Of a stretch of 64,000 nucleotides of DNA, positions 1 through 7,527 are shown one piece after another. Location: positions 1-64,000 of the forward strand of contig CANGIU010000004.1 in NCBI GenBank assembly GCA_947454255.1, written 5' to 3'. The stretch's first letter is position 1. Every line of letters starts with the position of its first letter. Position numbers and translations under genes: made by a program. The notes under the pieces were generated by a model, which did not search any database, had not been told where the DNA came from, and was given only the letters and a program-made list of their open reading frames with translations. Origin of the DNA: Micrococcales bacterium. GTDB taxonomy: Bacteria > Actinomycetota > Actinomycetes > Actinomycetales > Microbacteriaceae.

Positions 1-392
1 CAGGTGGAACTGGCTCTATCTACCTCACCAACCATGACAACATGTTGACAACTGGAATTGAAGTTAACGTCAAGCCTGTCGGTAAGCGTATTGAAAGATT
101 GAGTTTGCTTTCCGGTGGTGAAAGATCTTTGGCAGCGCTTGCGTTGCTGGTTGCAATCTTTAAAGCTCGCCCTTCACCTTTCTATGTTCTGGACGAAGTA
201 GAAGCTGCGCTTGATGATGCAAACCTTGGTAGATTGCTTAACATTTTTGTTGATCTTAAGAAATCTTCACAGCTGGTAATTGTTACTCACCAGAAGAGAA
301 CTATGGAGATAGCAGATGCGCTCTATGGAGTGTCTATGCGTCAAGACGGAATCAGCGCTGTTATTGGTCAGCGCATCGAAGAAAGCGAATAG
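1..392 (+). CDS. smc: Chromosome segregation ATPase SMC, C-terminal end (5' truncated by window)
   Basis: This is the last ~130 residues of the SMC ATPase that compacts and segregates the chromosome with ScpA/ScpB. The reading frame is open from base 3 at the window edge, so the first ATG inside (base 42) is not the start. The ABC-type signature [17 protein letters not shown] is followed by the Walker B/D-loop segment [13 protein letters not shown] and an H-loop (IVTHQKRTM), which is the complete C-terminal half of an SMC head domain. It sits 2 nt upstream of ftsY, the usual actinobacterial order, and probably shares its transcript. Confidence 0.95.
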   Translation, partial: GGTGSIYLTNHDNMLTTGIEVNVKPVGKRIERLSLLSGGERSLAALALLVAIFKARPSPFYVLDEVEAALDDANLGRLLNIFVDLKKSSQLVIVTHQKRTMEIADALYGVSMRQDGISAVIGQRIEESE

Positions 393-394
393 CT

Positions 395-1459
395 TTGGCT
401 GGGCTAATCTTTTGGCGCAAGAAAAAAGAGGATAAAGCTCAAGATGTTGAGCCTGCTGTTATTCCCGTAATTGAAACAACACTTGATCAGCCTGATATTG
501 AGCCCGAAGTTCATGATTCCGTCATTGAAACTGAAGTGATTGCCGAGTCAGTTATTGTTACAGAGACCGTTCTAGAGGCAGTCCAGTTGCCTAAACGCAA
601 GTTCTCTGGTGGCATTAAGTCTCTTTTTAGTCGCATTAAGTTCGATGTTGAGAATCTAAATGATTTAGAAGATGTACTCATCCAGGCAGACTTTGGAGTT
701 GACGCCGCTGAAAGCATTGTCGCTCAAATCAAATCGCGAGCAAAAGCCTCTGGCGCTAAAACAGAAGGAGAACTAAAGCAGATCTTGACTGATCTGTTGA
801 CGGAATCTTTCACCAGAGAAGACATCGCACTCAAGTTAGATAGCGGTGTGCAACCATATGTGATTTTGGTGGTTGGGGTAAACGGGGCTGGTAAAACAAC
901 GACGATTGGAAAGCTTGCTAACTGGCTAGTTCAAGGAGGAGCAAAAGTTACCCTCGGAGCGGCGGACACTTTCAGGGCTGCTGCAGTAGAGCAACTTGCC
1001 ACCTGGGCTACTAGAAGCAATTCAGAGATAGTAAAGCCAACTACCGAAGGTCAAGAGCCGGCATCGGTTGCCTACGAAGCAGTGGAGAAGGCAATTGCTA
1101 ATGGATCAGATATCGCCATCATCGATACCGCGGGTAGATTGCAGAATAAACAGGGTCTAATGGATGAGCTTGCCAAGGTAAGAAGAGTCATTGAGAAACA
1201 GACTCCGATTAGTGAAGTTTTACTCGTTCTGGATGCAACTACGGGTCAAAATGCGCTAGCTCAAGCTAAGGCTTTTGCTGAGGTAGCGCAGGTGACCGGG
1301 ATTGTGCTCACCAAGTTAGACGGTACCGCTAAGGGTGGAATTGTCTATGCAATCCAAGATCAGCTAAATCTTCCAATCAAGCTTGTTGGGGTTGGCGAGG
1401 GCATTGATGACTTTGCTTTCTTTGATGCAGAGGAATTCGCTCAAGGCCTAGTTGGCTAG
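395..1459 (+). CDS. ftsY: Signal recognition particle receptor FtsY
   Basis: SRP-receptor GTPase (354 aa) that docks SRP-ribosome complexes at the membrane for co-translational insertion. Residues ~11-65 form an acidic, Glu/Val-rich A domain; the NG domain spans ~75-354. GTPase motifs are visible: G1 GVNGAGKTTT (161-170), DTFRAAA, DTAGR and TKLDGTAKGG. The start is a TTG only 2 nt after the smc stop, giving MAGLIFWRKKK, a short hydrophobic/basic N-terminus typical of FtsY. It lies between smc and ffh, so receptor and SRP protein are co-located. Confidence 0.95.
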   Translation: MAGLIFWRKKKEDKAQDVEPAVIPVIETTLDQPDIEPEVHDSVIETEVIAESVIVTETVLEAVQLPKRKFSGGIKSLFSRIKFDVENLNDLEDVLIQADFGVDAAESIVAQIKSRAKASGAKTEGELKQILTDLLTESFTREDIALKLDSGVQPYVILVVGVNGAGKTTTIGKLANWLVQGGAKVTLGAADTFRAAAVEQLATWATRSNSEIVKPTTEGQEPASVAYEAVEKAIANGSDIAIIDTAGRLQNKQGLMDELAKVRRVIEKQTPISEVLLVLDATTGQNALAQAKAFAEVAQVTGIVLTKLDGTAKGGIVYAIQDQLNLPIKLVGVGEGIDDFAFFDAEEFAQGLVG

Positions 1460-1485
1460 GCTTAGATTCGACCTAGGAGTTATAA

Positions 1486-2985
1486 GTGTTCGGCAATCTA
1501 TCTGATCGTTTAGTTGAAACGTTCAAGAATCTGCGCAGCAAGGGAAAACTATCTGCTGCCGATATCGACGCTACCCTTCGAGAAATAAGAAGAGCATTAC
1601 TTGAAGCAGATGTTGCGCTTGAGGTTGTCAAGAACTTCATCGCAGCAGTTCGAGAGCGAGCTCTTGGTGACGAAGTTTCTAAGGCTCTGAATCCAGCTCA
1701 GCAAGTTGTACAAATTGTGAATGAAGAACTGGTTCAGATTCTCGGTGGTGAGCAAAAGCGAATTTCATTTGCTAAGAACCCACCAACAGTAATAATGCTT
1801 GCTGGTCTTCAGGGTTCCGGTAAAACAACACTTGCTGGAAAATTAGCTAAATGGCTGAAAGATCAGGGTCAGACTCCAATTCTTGTTGCCTGTGATTTGC
1901 AGAGACCAAACGCTGTTAATCAACTTCAGATTCTGGGTGAATCTGTAGGGGTTCCTGTCTTTGCTCCAGAAGCAGGAAATGGTTCAGGTAATCCTGTAAC
2001 AGTTGCCAAAGATGCCATCAAACATGCCAAGCAAAAACAGTTCTCGGTTGTCATCGTTGACACTGCAGGTCGATTGGGTATCGATGAAGAGCTGATGAAG
2101 CAGGCGAAAGATATTCGTGATGCTACGGATCCCGATGAAGTTCTTTTCGTAATTGACTCGATGATTGGTCAAGATGCAGTAAACGTTGCTAAAGCATTTG
2201 AAGATGGTGTTGGCATAACCGGTGTAGTAGTAACCAAGCTTGATGGTGATGCAAGAGGCGGTGCAGCTCTTTCGGTTGCTCAGGTAACTGGTAAACCGAT
2301 TGTCTTCGCCTCGACTGGTGAAGCACTTGATGCCTTTGAACCTTTCTATCCAGATCGCATGGCTTCTCGTATTTTGGATATGGGAGATATCCTTACCCTC
2401 ATTGAGCAGGCTCAGAAATCTTTCGATGAAGAGCAAGCCATGGAGATGGCAGAAAAACTTGCCAAAGATAACTTCACTCTTGAAGACTTCATGGATCAGA
2501 TGCAGCAGCTCAAGAAAATGGGTTCCATCAAGAACATGCTGGCCATGATGCCTGGAGCTGGAAAGCTTCGTTCGCAATTGGATAACATCGACGAAAAAGA
2601 GATTGACCGCACCGAAGCCATCATTCGTTCGATGACTCCTAAAGAGCGTAAAGATCCAAAAATTCTCAACGGTTCTAGAAGACTTCGTATCGCCAGAGGC
2701 TCAGGTATGACTGTTACCGATGTGAACTCTTTAGTAAACCGATTTGAACAAGCAGCCAAGATGATGAAGACCATGGCTAAGGGTGGAAATCCTGGTTTGC
2801 CAGGGATGCCACAGGGATTACCTGCCTTTGGAGGAGCTGGTTCTCAGGCTAACAAGAACAAGAAGGCTAAGCCTAAAAAGGGTGGTAAATCTGGAAACCC
2901 AGCAAAGCGTGCAGCAGAGGCAGCAGGGATCAGCATCGAAAGCCAAGGAGATTCGGGCTCAGGTTCGGCCTTTGGCCTCAAATAA
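1486..2985 (+). CDS. ffh: Signal recognition particle protein Ffh
   Basis: SRP54-type GTPase (499 aa) that binds 4.5S RNA and nascent signal sequences. The N domain (1-90) precedes the G domain with GLQGSGKTT (~107-115), DTAGR and TKLDGDARGG. The Met-rich M domain follows (~300-440) with the RNA-binding segment SRRLRIARGSGM. The last ~60 residues are a Gly/Pro/Lys-rich tail common in actinobacterial Ffh. The GTG start at 1486 is preceded by AGGAG about 7 nt upstream. It forms a unit with ftsY, 26 nt apart. Confidence 0.96.
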   Translation: MFGNLSDRLVETFKNLRSKGKLSAADIDATLREIRRALLEADVALEVVKNFIAAVRERALGDEVSKALNPAQQVVQIVNEELVQILGGEQKRISFAKNPPTVIMLAGLQGSGKTTLAGKLAKWLKDQGQTPILVACDLQRPNAVNQLQILGESVGVPVFAPEAGNGSGNPVTVAKDAIKHAKQKQFSVVIVDTAGRLGIDEELMKQAKDIRDATDPDEVLFVIDSMIGQDAVNVAKAFEDGVGITGVVVTKLDGDARGGAALSVAQVTGKPIVFASTGEALDAFEPFYPDRMASRILDMGDILTLIEQAQKSFDEEQAMEMAEKLAKDNFTLEDFMDQMQQLKKMGSIKNMLAMMPGAGKLRSQLDNIDEKEIDRTEAIIRSMTPKERKDPKILNGSRRLRIARGSGMTVTDVNSLVNRFEQAAKMMKTMAKGGNPGLPGMPQGLPAFGGAGSQANKNKKAKPKKGGKSGNPAKRAAEAAGISIESQGDSGSGSAFGLK

Positions 2986-2996
2986 CCCGCAGTTGG

Positions 2997-3025
2997 TTGC
3001 TCGAGAGCAGTATTTCTGGCACAAT
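2997..3025 (+). promoter_or_regulatory. Promoter for rpsP-khpA-rimM-trmD (TTGCTC-17-CACAAT)
   Basis: A -35 hexamer TTGCTC (2997-3002) and -10 hexamer CACAAT (3020-3025) are separated by exactly 17 nt, overlapping the last codons of or just past ffh. The same architecture, with the same downstream bases AGACAAGTTGCCT, occurs in front of rplS (5197-5225). That agreement is the main reason to trust this weak-looking promoter. Predicted transcription start is near 3031-3032. Confidence 0.6.
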
Positions 3026-3032
3026 AGACAAG

Positions 3033-3072
3033 TTGCCTGCAGTTTGACCCTCTAACCAAACTGAAGAGGCAA
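3033..3072 (+). promoter_or_regulatory. Structured 5' leader hairpin of rpsP
   Basis: Immediately downstream of the predicted start, TTGCCT (3033-3038) can pair with AGGCAA (3067-3072), and inside it CAGTTTG (3040-3046) pairs perfectly with CAAACTG (3057-3063) around a 10-nt loop. The two helices stack with a small asymmetric bulge. It opens a ~120-nt untranslated leader before rpsP. A role as an r-protein autoregulatory or stability element is inference. Confidence 0.5.
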
Positions 3073-3151
3073 CCCCATAGAGCTTGAATACCGAGTGTGC
3101 CCCCACGCTCACGGTTGATCGTTCGCCCCAATTCATAAAAACAGGAGCATT

Positions 3152-3724
3152 GTGGCTGTAAAAATCCGCCTAAAGCGTCTCGGGAAACTGAAGTCGCCTC
3201 ACTACCGTATCGTCGTTGCAGATTCACGCACCAAGCGTGATGGACGCGCAATCGAGGAAATCGGTCGTTACGTACCAACCAACGATCCATCAATTATTGA
3301 AATCAACTCTGAGCGTGCCCTTTACTGGCTTTCAGTTGGCGCGCAGCCAACCGAGCAGGTAGCAGCTTTGTTGAAGCTAACCGGTGACTTCCAGAAGTCA
3401 AAGGGTGATGCAACTGCAAAGAACACTGTTAAGCCTCAGGTTGCTAAAGAAGTTTTCGTAGCAGACACCAAGAAGAAGCCAGTTCTTAAGCCTCGTGAAG
3501 AGATTGTACTTAAGAAGACCGCTGACAAGTCTGCAGAAGATGTAGTTGAAGCAGTTGTTGAAGCTGCTGTTGCTGAAGGCGTGCTTGAAGATGTTGTCGA
3601 GGCAGCTGCTGAAGTAGTTGAAGAAGCTGCTGCAGAAGTTGCTCCAGTTGAAGAAGTAGCAGCGGAAGCTGCACCTGCAGAGGAAGCACCTGCTGCTGAA
3701 CCTGCAACTCCAGAAGAGGCTTAA
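3152..3724 (+). CDS. rpsP: 30S ribosomal protein S16 with long acidic tail
   Basis: Small-subunit protein S16. Residues 1-85 are a normal S16 core ([12 protein letters not shown]..., [24 protein letters not shown]). The protein is 190 aa, about twice the usual ~80-90: residues 86-128 form a Lys-rich linker and 129-190 an Ala/Glu/Val repeat tail that is almost uncharged except for Glu/Asp. C-terminal extensions of S16 are known in actinobacteria, but this one is long and very acidic. GTG start with AGGAG 4-9 nt upstream. It opens the rpsP-khpA-rimM-trmD operon. Confidence 0.95.
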   Translation: MAVKIRLKRLGKLKSPHYRIVVADSRTKRDGRAIEEIGRYVPTNDPSIIEINSERALYWLSVGAQPTEQVAALLKLTGDFQKSKGDATAKNTVKPQVAKEVFVADTKKKPVLKPREEIVLKKTADKSAEDVVEAVVEAAVAEGVLEDVVEAAAEVVEEAAAEVAPVEEVAAEAAPAEEAPAAEPATPEEA

Positions 3725-3727
3725 GTC

Positions 3728-3964
3728 GTGCTTGCCGCTGCGCTCGAACACTTGGTTAAAGGTATTGTGGATCATCCTGAGGATGCCACCGTCACTGAAC
3801 GCTCGACAAATCGTGGAGATTTGTTAGAGATTCACGTTCACCCTGATGACCTTGGCCGAGTAATCGGGCGCAACGGACGCACCGCTAAGGCACTGCGCAC
3901 CATCATTAACGCTCTTGCCGATGGCAAGAAGGTGCGCGTAGACGTAGTAGATAACGATTTCTAG
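3728..3964 (+). CDS. khpA: KH-domain RNA-binding protein KhpA (YlqC family)
   Basis: Small (78 aa) single KH-domain RNA-binding protein. The GxxG loop is visible as VIGRNGRTAKALRTIINAL. It lies between rpsP and rimM, its standard place in Gram-positive genomes, where KhpA works with KhpB (Jag) in RNA binding and cell-division/size control in firmicutes. The GTG start is 3 nt after the rpsP stop, so it is likely translationally coupled. Its 3' end overlaps the proposed rimM start. Confidence 0.9.
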   Translation: MLAAALEHLVKGIVDHPEDATVTERSTNRGDLLEIHVHPDDLGRVIGRNGRTAKALRTIINALADGKKVRVDVVDNDF

Positions 3965-4508
3965 TAAGACTAGCCTTCGGGTCGGTCGGTTACTAAAGGC
4001 CCACGGCCTTAAAGGTGCTATCAAACTGGAGCTATACACAGATGCTCCGAATGATCGATTCATTCCCGGTGCAACTTTTGAGTTGCAAGTTCCGGAGAGC
4101 TCCCCTTGGTTTGGTAAGACCGTAACGGTTACCGAACTGCGTTGGTATAACGCTCAACCAGTTCTCTTCTTAGAAGGCATCAGCGATCGAACTGAAGCTG
4201 AATCTCTAATCAAAGCAATTCTCTTAGTTGAGCAAGATCTAGCAGAAATTCCAACTGAACCTGATGCCTGGTACCAACAGCAACTTGTTGGCCTTAAGGT
4301 AATCCGAGATGGCGTGCAGGTTGGAACATTGCTTAGAGTTGAAGATTTTCCATCGCAAGATATGTTGATTGTGAAAACAACTGATGACCGAGAAGTCATG
4401 GTTCCATTTGTGAAAGCAATTGTCCCTGAGGTAAACGTTGCGGAACAATTCATCACCATTACTCCACCTGCGGGTCTATTTGAGGAACTTGAGGAGAGCG
4501 GGGAGTAG
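3957..4508 (+). CDS. rimM: Ribosome maturation factor RimM (apparent ATT start)
   Basis: 16S rRNA processing/30S maturation factor that binds S19. The conserved N-terminus [20 protein letters not shown] is encoded upstream of the first ATG (4083), so the gene must start earlier. In that frame a TAG at 3948-3950 sets the limit, and no ATG, GTG or TTG lies between it and the conserved motif. ATT at 3957 gives [12 protein letters not shown], the expected length for family members (183 aa), and overlaps the khpA stop by 8 nt. Start by ATT, as in E. coli infC, or by coupling to khpA termination, is inferred. The C-terminal PRC-barrel domain has the motif [11 protein letters not shown]. Confidence 0.88.
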   Translation: MSSKTSLRVGRLLKAHGLKGAIKLELYTDAPNDRFIPGATFELQVPESSPWFGKTVTVTELRWYNAQPVLFLEGISDRTEAESLIKAILLVEQDLAEIPTEPDAWYQQQLVGLKVIRDGVQVGTLLRVEDFPSQDMLIVKTTDDREVMVPFVKAIVPEVNVAEQFITITPPAGLFEELEESGE

Positions 4509-4510
4509 TC

Positions 4511-5194
4511 ATGCGAATTGATGCTGTCACAATCTTCCCTGATTTCTTTGCCGCGTTAGATATTTCTCTATTGGGCAAAGCTCAAGAAAACAAAGTCATT
4601 GAATTCAACGCTATTGACCTGCGTAATTACACCCACGATAAGCACAAGACAGTAGATGATTCTCCCTATGGTGGCGGTGCAGGGATGCTCATGAAGCCAG
4701 AACCTTGGGGCGAAGCACTTGATGAATTGCTAAACCCAAATGGTTCAACAGTTTTGATAGTCCCATCGCCTGCCGGTGAGCTATTCAAGCAGGCAACTGC
4801 TCAAGAGCTATCAGCCAAAGAACACATTGTCTTTGCCTGCGGTCGCTATGAGGGCATTGATCAGAGAGTCTTTGATTGGGCTAAGGATAAAGCTGAAGTT
4901 AGGCTAATCAGCCTTGGGGATTATGTCCTAAATGGTGGTGAAGTCGCTGCCATGGCCATGATTGAAGCAATTGCGAGGCTTATTCCTGGTGTTATCGGAA
5001 ATGCCGAAAGCCTGGTTGAGGAGTCCCATAGTTCTGGCCTCTTGGAGTATCCGAGCTATACCAAGCCTGCTCTTTGGCGAGATTTAGAAGTTCCTGAGGT
5101 GCTACGAGGGGGAAATCACGCCGAAATAGCTAAGTGGAGACATGAACAAGCTGTAGCCAGAACCAAGGCCGTTCGGCCTGACTTGCTTCCCTGA
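4511..5194 (+). CDS. trmD: tRNA (guanine-37-N1)-methyltransferase TrmD
   Basis: SPOUT methyltransferase (227 aa) that makes m1G37 in tRNAs reading CNN and some other codons, preventing +1 frameshifts. Conserved segments include [29 protein letters not shown], the knot region [14 protein letters not shown] and [20 protein letters not shown], and the C-terminal [17 protein letters not shown]. The ATG is 2 nt after the rimM stop. This is the last gene of the rpsP operon; rplS has its own promoter right after it. Confidence 0.97.
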   Translation: MRIDAVTIFPDFFAALDISLLGKAQENKVIEFNAIDLRNYTHDKHKTVDDSPYGGGAGMLMKPEPWGEALDELLNPNGSTVLIVPSPAGELFKQATAQELSAKEHIVFACGRYEGIDQRVFDWAKDKAEVRLISLGDYVLNGGEVAAMAMIEAIARLIPGVIGNAESLVEESHSSGLLEYPSYTKPALWRDLEVPEVLRGGNHAEIAKWRHEQAVARTKAVRPDLLP

Positions 5195-5196
5195 CA

Positions 5197-5225
5197 TTGC
5201 CCTAAGGCTTTATCTATGGCAAGAT
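5197..5225 (+). promoter_or_regulatory. Promoter for rplS (TTGCCC-17-CAAGAT)
   Basis: TTGCCC (5197-5202), a 17-nt spacer and CAAGAT (5220-5225) lie just after the trmD stop. The following AGACAAGTTGCCT is identical to the sequence after the rpsP promoter. TTGCCT at 5233-5238 lies near the predicted 5' end of the mRNA and is complementary (one G-U pair) to AGGCAG at 5317-5322, which overlaps the rplS Shine-Dalgarno region. It could therefore mask the ribosome site. That regulatory reading is inference. Confidence 0.6.
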
Positions 5226-5329
5226 AGACAAGTTGCCTAAAACAAGCTCTGCCGCAGGGGAGCACAGCAACACAAGACACTAAATTACCCGTTATTGACC
5301 TGCGCGCAAGAACAGAAGGCAGAAACAAA

Positions 5330-5689
5330 ATGCAGATCCTAGATTCAGTAGATGCACCAAACCTTAAGTCAGATATTCCTGAATTCCGCGTTGGAGACAA
5401 CGTGAAGGTGCACGTAAACATCATTGAAGGTAACCGTAGCCGTGTGCAGGTTTTTCAGGGTGTAGTTATTCGCCGTTCAGGCGCAGGTGTTCGCGAGACC
5501 TTTACAGTGCGTAAGGTTTCATTCCAGGTTGGTGTTGAAAGAACTTTCCCAGTTCACTCCCCAGTTATCGAAAAGATTGAACTTGTCAGCCGTGGTGCTG
5601 TCCGTCGTGCGAAGCTTTACTACCTACGTGACCTACGTGGTAAGAAGGCGAAGATTCGTGAGAAGCGCGACAACCAGGTTCAGGCATAG
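5330..5689 (+). CDS. rplS: 50S ribosomal protein L19
   Basis: Large-subunit protein L19 (119 aa, normal length) at the 30S-50S interface. Conserved stretches include [45 protein letters not shown] and the basic C-terminus [22 protein letters not shown] at 5330, with GAAGG 10 nt upstream as the ribosome site. It is preceded by a ~95-nt leader after its own predicted promoter and is followed 41 nt later by lepB, as in other actinobacteria. Confidence 0.97.
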   Translation: MQILDSVDAPNLKSDIPEFRVGDNVKVHVNIIEGNRSRVQVFQGVVIRRSGAGVRETFTVRKVSFQVGVERTFPVHSPVIEKIELVSRGAVRRAKLYYLRDLRGKKAKIREKRDNQVQA

Positions 5690-5730
5690 TTTTCCAGCCG
5701 GCTCACAGGCAAAGAACTTAGTCTTTACCA

Positions 5731-6483
5731 ATGGCAAAAGCTGAAAGAGCACCAAGAGGCCCACTCAAGGCATTCAGGTTGCAACTTAGAAAGGTAAAAA
5801 GCAAGAACGCCTTCTTGGCTTTCTTCATTGACACGCTAGTCATCTTGCTTTCTGCGCTTTTGATTTCTTTTCTAATCAAGTCCTTCTTGTTGCGCTCTTT
5901 CTACATTCCTTCCGGTTCGATGTTTGACACCTTGCAAATCAACGATCGCATCGTAGTTAATGAATTAGTTCCTAACGTCATCCCACTTCAACGCGGTGAT
6001 GTTGTCGTATTCAAAGACCCAGGTGGTTGGCTATCTTTCAAACCAACTAAGAAACCAACAACACCAATAGGCCAGATGAGCGAATGGTTGTTATCTGTTA
6101 CCGGTCTAAGTGCTCCTGATAATGACCAGCACTTGGTAAAGCGCGTAATTGGTATCGGTGGAGATCACATAGTTTGCTGTGATGCAAACAAGCACATCAC
6201 CATAAATGGCAAAGCAATAACGGAACCATATGTTGCCAAAGGTTCCGATGCTTCGAGAACTGATTTTGATGTCACAGTTCCAAAGGGTTCCTATTGGGTA
6301 ATGGGAGATAACCGCGGCAACAGCGAGGACTCCAGATACCATCCGGACACACCGGGTAAAGGTTTCGTAGCTGCAAAATATGTTGTTGGTCGAGCATTCA
6401 TAATCTCTTGGCCTTTCCCACATTTCAAATGGCTAGATAACTACGCAGATGTCTTCAAGAACGTCCCAGTTCCCAAGCCTTAG
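5731..6483 (+). CDS. lepB: Signal peptidase I
   Basis: Membrane-bound serine protease (250 aa) that removes signal peptides from Sec and Tat substrates. One N-terminal transmembrane segment (~29-50) precedes the catalytic box YIPSGSMFDTL, with the Ser nucleophile at residue 63. The general-base Lys is at ~137 in LVKRVIGIGGD, and box E is VMGDNRGNSEDSR. The basic N-terminus (KAERAPRGPLKAFRLQLRK) fits a cytoplasmic anchor. The 3' end overlaps the rnhB start by 35 nt. Confidence 0.95.
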   Translation: MAKAERAPRGPLKAFRLQLRKVKSKNAFLAFFIDTLVILLSALLISFLIKSFLLRSFYIPSGSMFDTLQINDRIVVNELVPNVIPLQRGDVVVFKDPGGWLSFKPTKKPTTPIGQMSEWLLSVTGLSAPDNDQHLVKRVIGIGGDHIVCCDANKHITINGKAITEPYVAKGSDASRTDFDVTVPKGSYWVMGDNRGNSEDSRYHPDTPGKGFVAAKYVVGRAFIISWPFPHFKWLDNYADVFKNVPVPKP

Positions 6484-7120
6484 TTTCGAAAATACCTTTT
6501 TCGAATCAGGCGTCCGTTTCATCATTGGAATAGACGAAGTTGGTAGAGGTTCAATCGCCGGTCCAGTTGCAGTCGGTGCAGCTCTTCTCGATATTCAAAT
6601 AAATACTTCTGGCTGGCCCGAAAAACTCCAAGACAGCAAACTCGTATCTGAGAAGAACAGAGAGGCTATGTTCTCTGATGTTTCCAATTGGGTCAGAGGG
6701 TGGGCAGTTGGTATGGCGAGCTCTGATGAAATAGAAGCACAGGGGATTGTCACTGCACTTGCTCTCGCAGGATCCCGAGCACTTGAGGAACTCCTAACTG
6801 AATCAGCGCTTCGTGCCGAGATCGCGAGTGCAGGAATTCAGATCATTTTGGATGGTTCTCACAACTGGCTTGGGGTGAAAGCTATGGGAATCCCCGTGGC
6901 CATCAAGACCAAGGCAGACCGGGATTGTGTCAGTGTTGCCGCCGCTTCAGTGCTAGCCAAGGTGACCAGAGATCGACTAATGATTGAGCTAGAAGATAGC
7001 TACCCAGGCTACGGACTAGCTTCGAATAAGGGTTATGCTTCAGCAACACACATTGCTGGGCTAAAAGAAAAAGGTATTTCCCCAATCCATCGAACAAGTT
7101 GGCTTTCAAAGATTATCTAG
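6449..7120 (+). CDS. rnhB: Ribonuclease HII
   Basis: RNase HII (223 aa) nicks RNA in RNA/DNA hybrids, including single ribonucleotides in DNA. The first catalytic pair Asp29-Glu30 sits in GIDEVGRGSIAGPVAVGAA; further acidic residues lie in IILDGSHNW and KADRDCVSVAAASVLAKVTRD. The C-terminal Y-G-x-x-S-N-K-G-Y motif is present (YGLASNKGY). The chosen ATG lies inside lepB (35-nt overlap) and supplies a ~22-residue N-terminal lead; a later non-ATG start is possible. Confidence 0.93.
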   Translation: MSSRTSQFPSLSFENTFFESGVRFIIGIDEVGRGSIAGPVAVGAALLDIQINTSGWPEKLQDSKLVSEKNREAMFSDVSNWVRGWAVGMASSDEIEAQGIVTALALAGSRALEELLTESALRAEIASAGIQIILDGSHNWLGVKAMGIPVAIKTKADRDCVSVAAASVLAKVTRDRLMIELEDSYPGYGLASNKGYASATHIAGLKEKGISPIHRTSWLSKII

Positions 7121-7138
7121 GGTTAGACTTTTAGGCAC

Positions 7139-7462
7139 ATGGACGAGAACGAATTTGACGATTATGACCGCGAGGCAGAGTTAGCTCTTTTTCGCGAGTA
7201 TCGATCAGTAGTAGACACCTTTAGGTTTGTAGTTGAGACCGAGAGAAGGCTGTATTTAGCCAATGAAGTTGAGTTCAAAAGAATTGACACTGATACAGAT
7301 TTCTATTTTGAACTAGCTATGACTGATGTCTGGGTGTGGGATATCTATCGCACAGACAGATTTGTGAAGAATGTTCGAGTATTGACATTCAAGGACGTCA
7401 ACATCGAAGAGTTAACCGGTAAAGCTTTCGATATTCCTAAAGAACTCACAGTCGGCGAATAG
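7139..7462 (+). CDS. DUF2469 family protein
   Basis: A 107-aa acidic cytoplasmic protein matching the actinobacteria-specific DUF2469 family (MDENEFDDYDREAELALFRE, ERRLYLANEVEFK, DVWVWDIYRTDRFVKNVRV). It is almost always found right after rnhB in actinobacteria, as here (18 nt). Its function is unknown and no catalytic motif is visible. Confidence 0.9.
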   Translation: MDENEFDDYDREAELALFREYRSVVDTFRFVVETERRLYLANEVEFKRIDTDTDFYFELAMTDVWVWDIYRTDRFVKNVRVLTFKDVNIEELTGKAFDIPKELTVGE

Positions 7463-7482
7463 TCCGACTTTTCCACAAATTC

Positions 7483-7502
7483 CAATCTAGTTTTCTAGAT
7501 TG
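7483..7502 (+). terminator. Perfect 8-bp hairpin after the DUF2469 gene
   Basis: CAATCTAG (7483-7490), loop TTTT, and CTAGATTG (7495-7502) form a perfect stem between the DUF2469 stop and the dprA start. There is no trailing T tract, so it may be a weak or factor-assisted terminator, or a processing site. In many actinobacteria yraN and comM (yifB) occupy this junction; only 65 nt remain here. Confidence 0.4.
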
Positions 7503-7527
7503 ACCGCAAATCCACCAAACTCATTTA

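Noticed and set aside
1984-2577. A 197-codon open frame antisense to ffh
   Set aside because: It is a shadow of the ffh codons with no recognisable domain or ribosome site.
4083-4508. rimM starting at the first ATG (4083)
   Set aside because: This would delete the conserved [12 protein letters not shown]-terminus of the RNA-processing domain.
7463-7527. A small gene in the gap before dprA
   Set aside because: The gap is only 65 nt, AT-rich, and contains a palindrome but no plausible start and stop.
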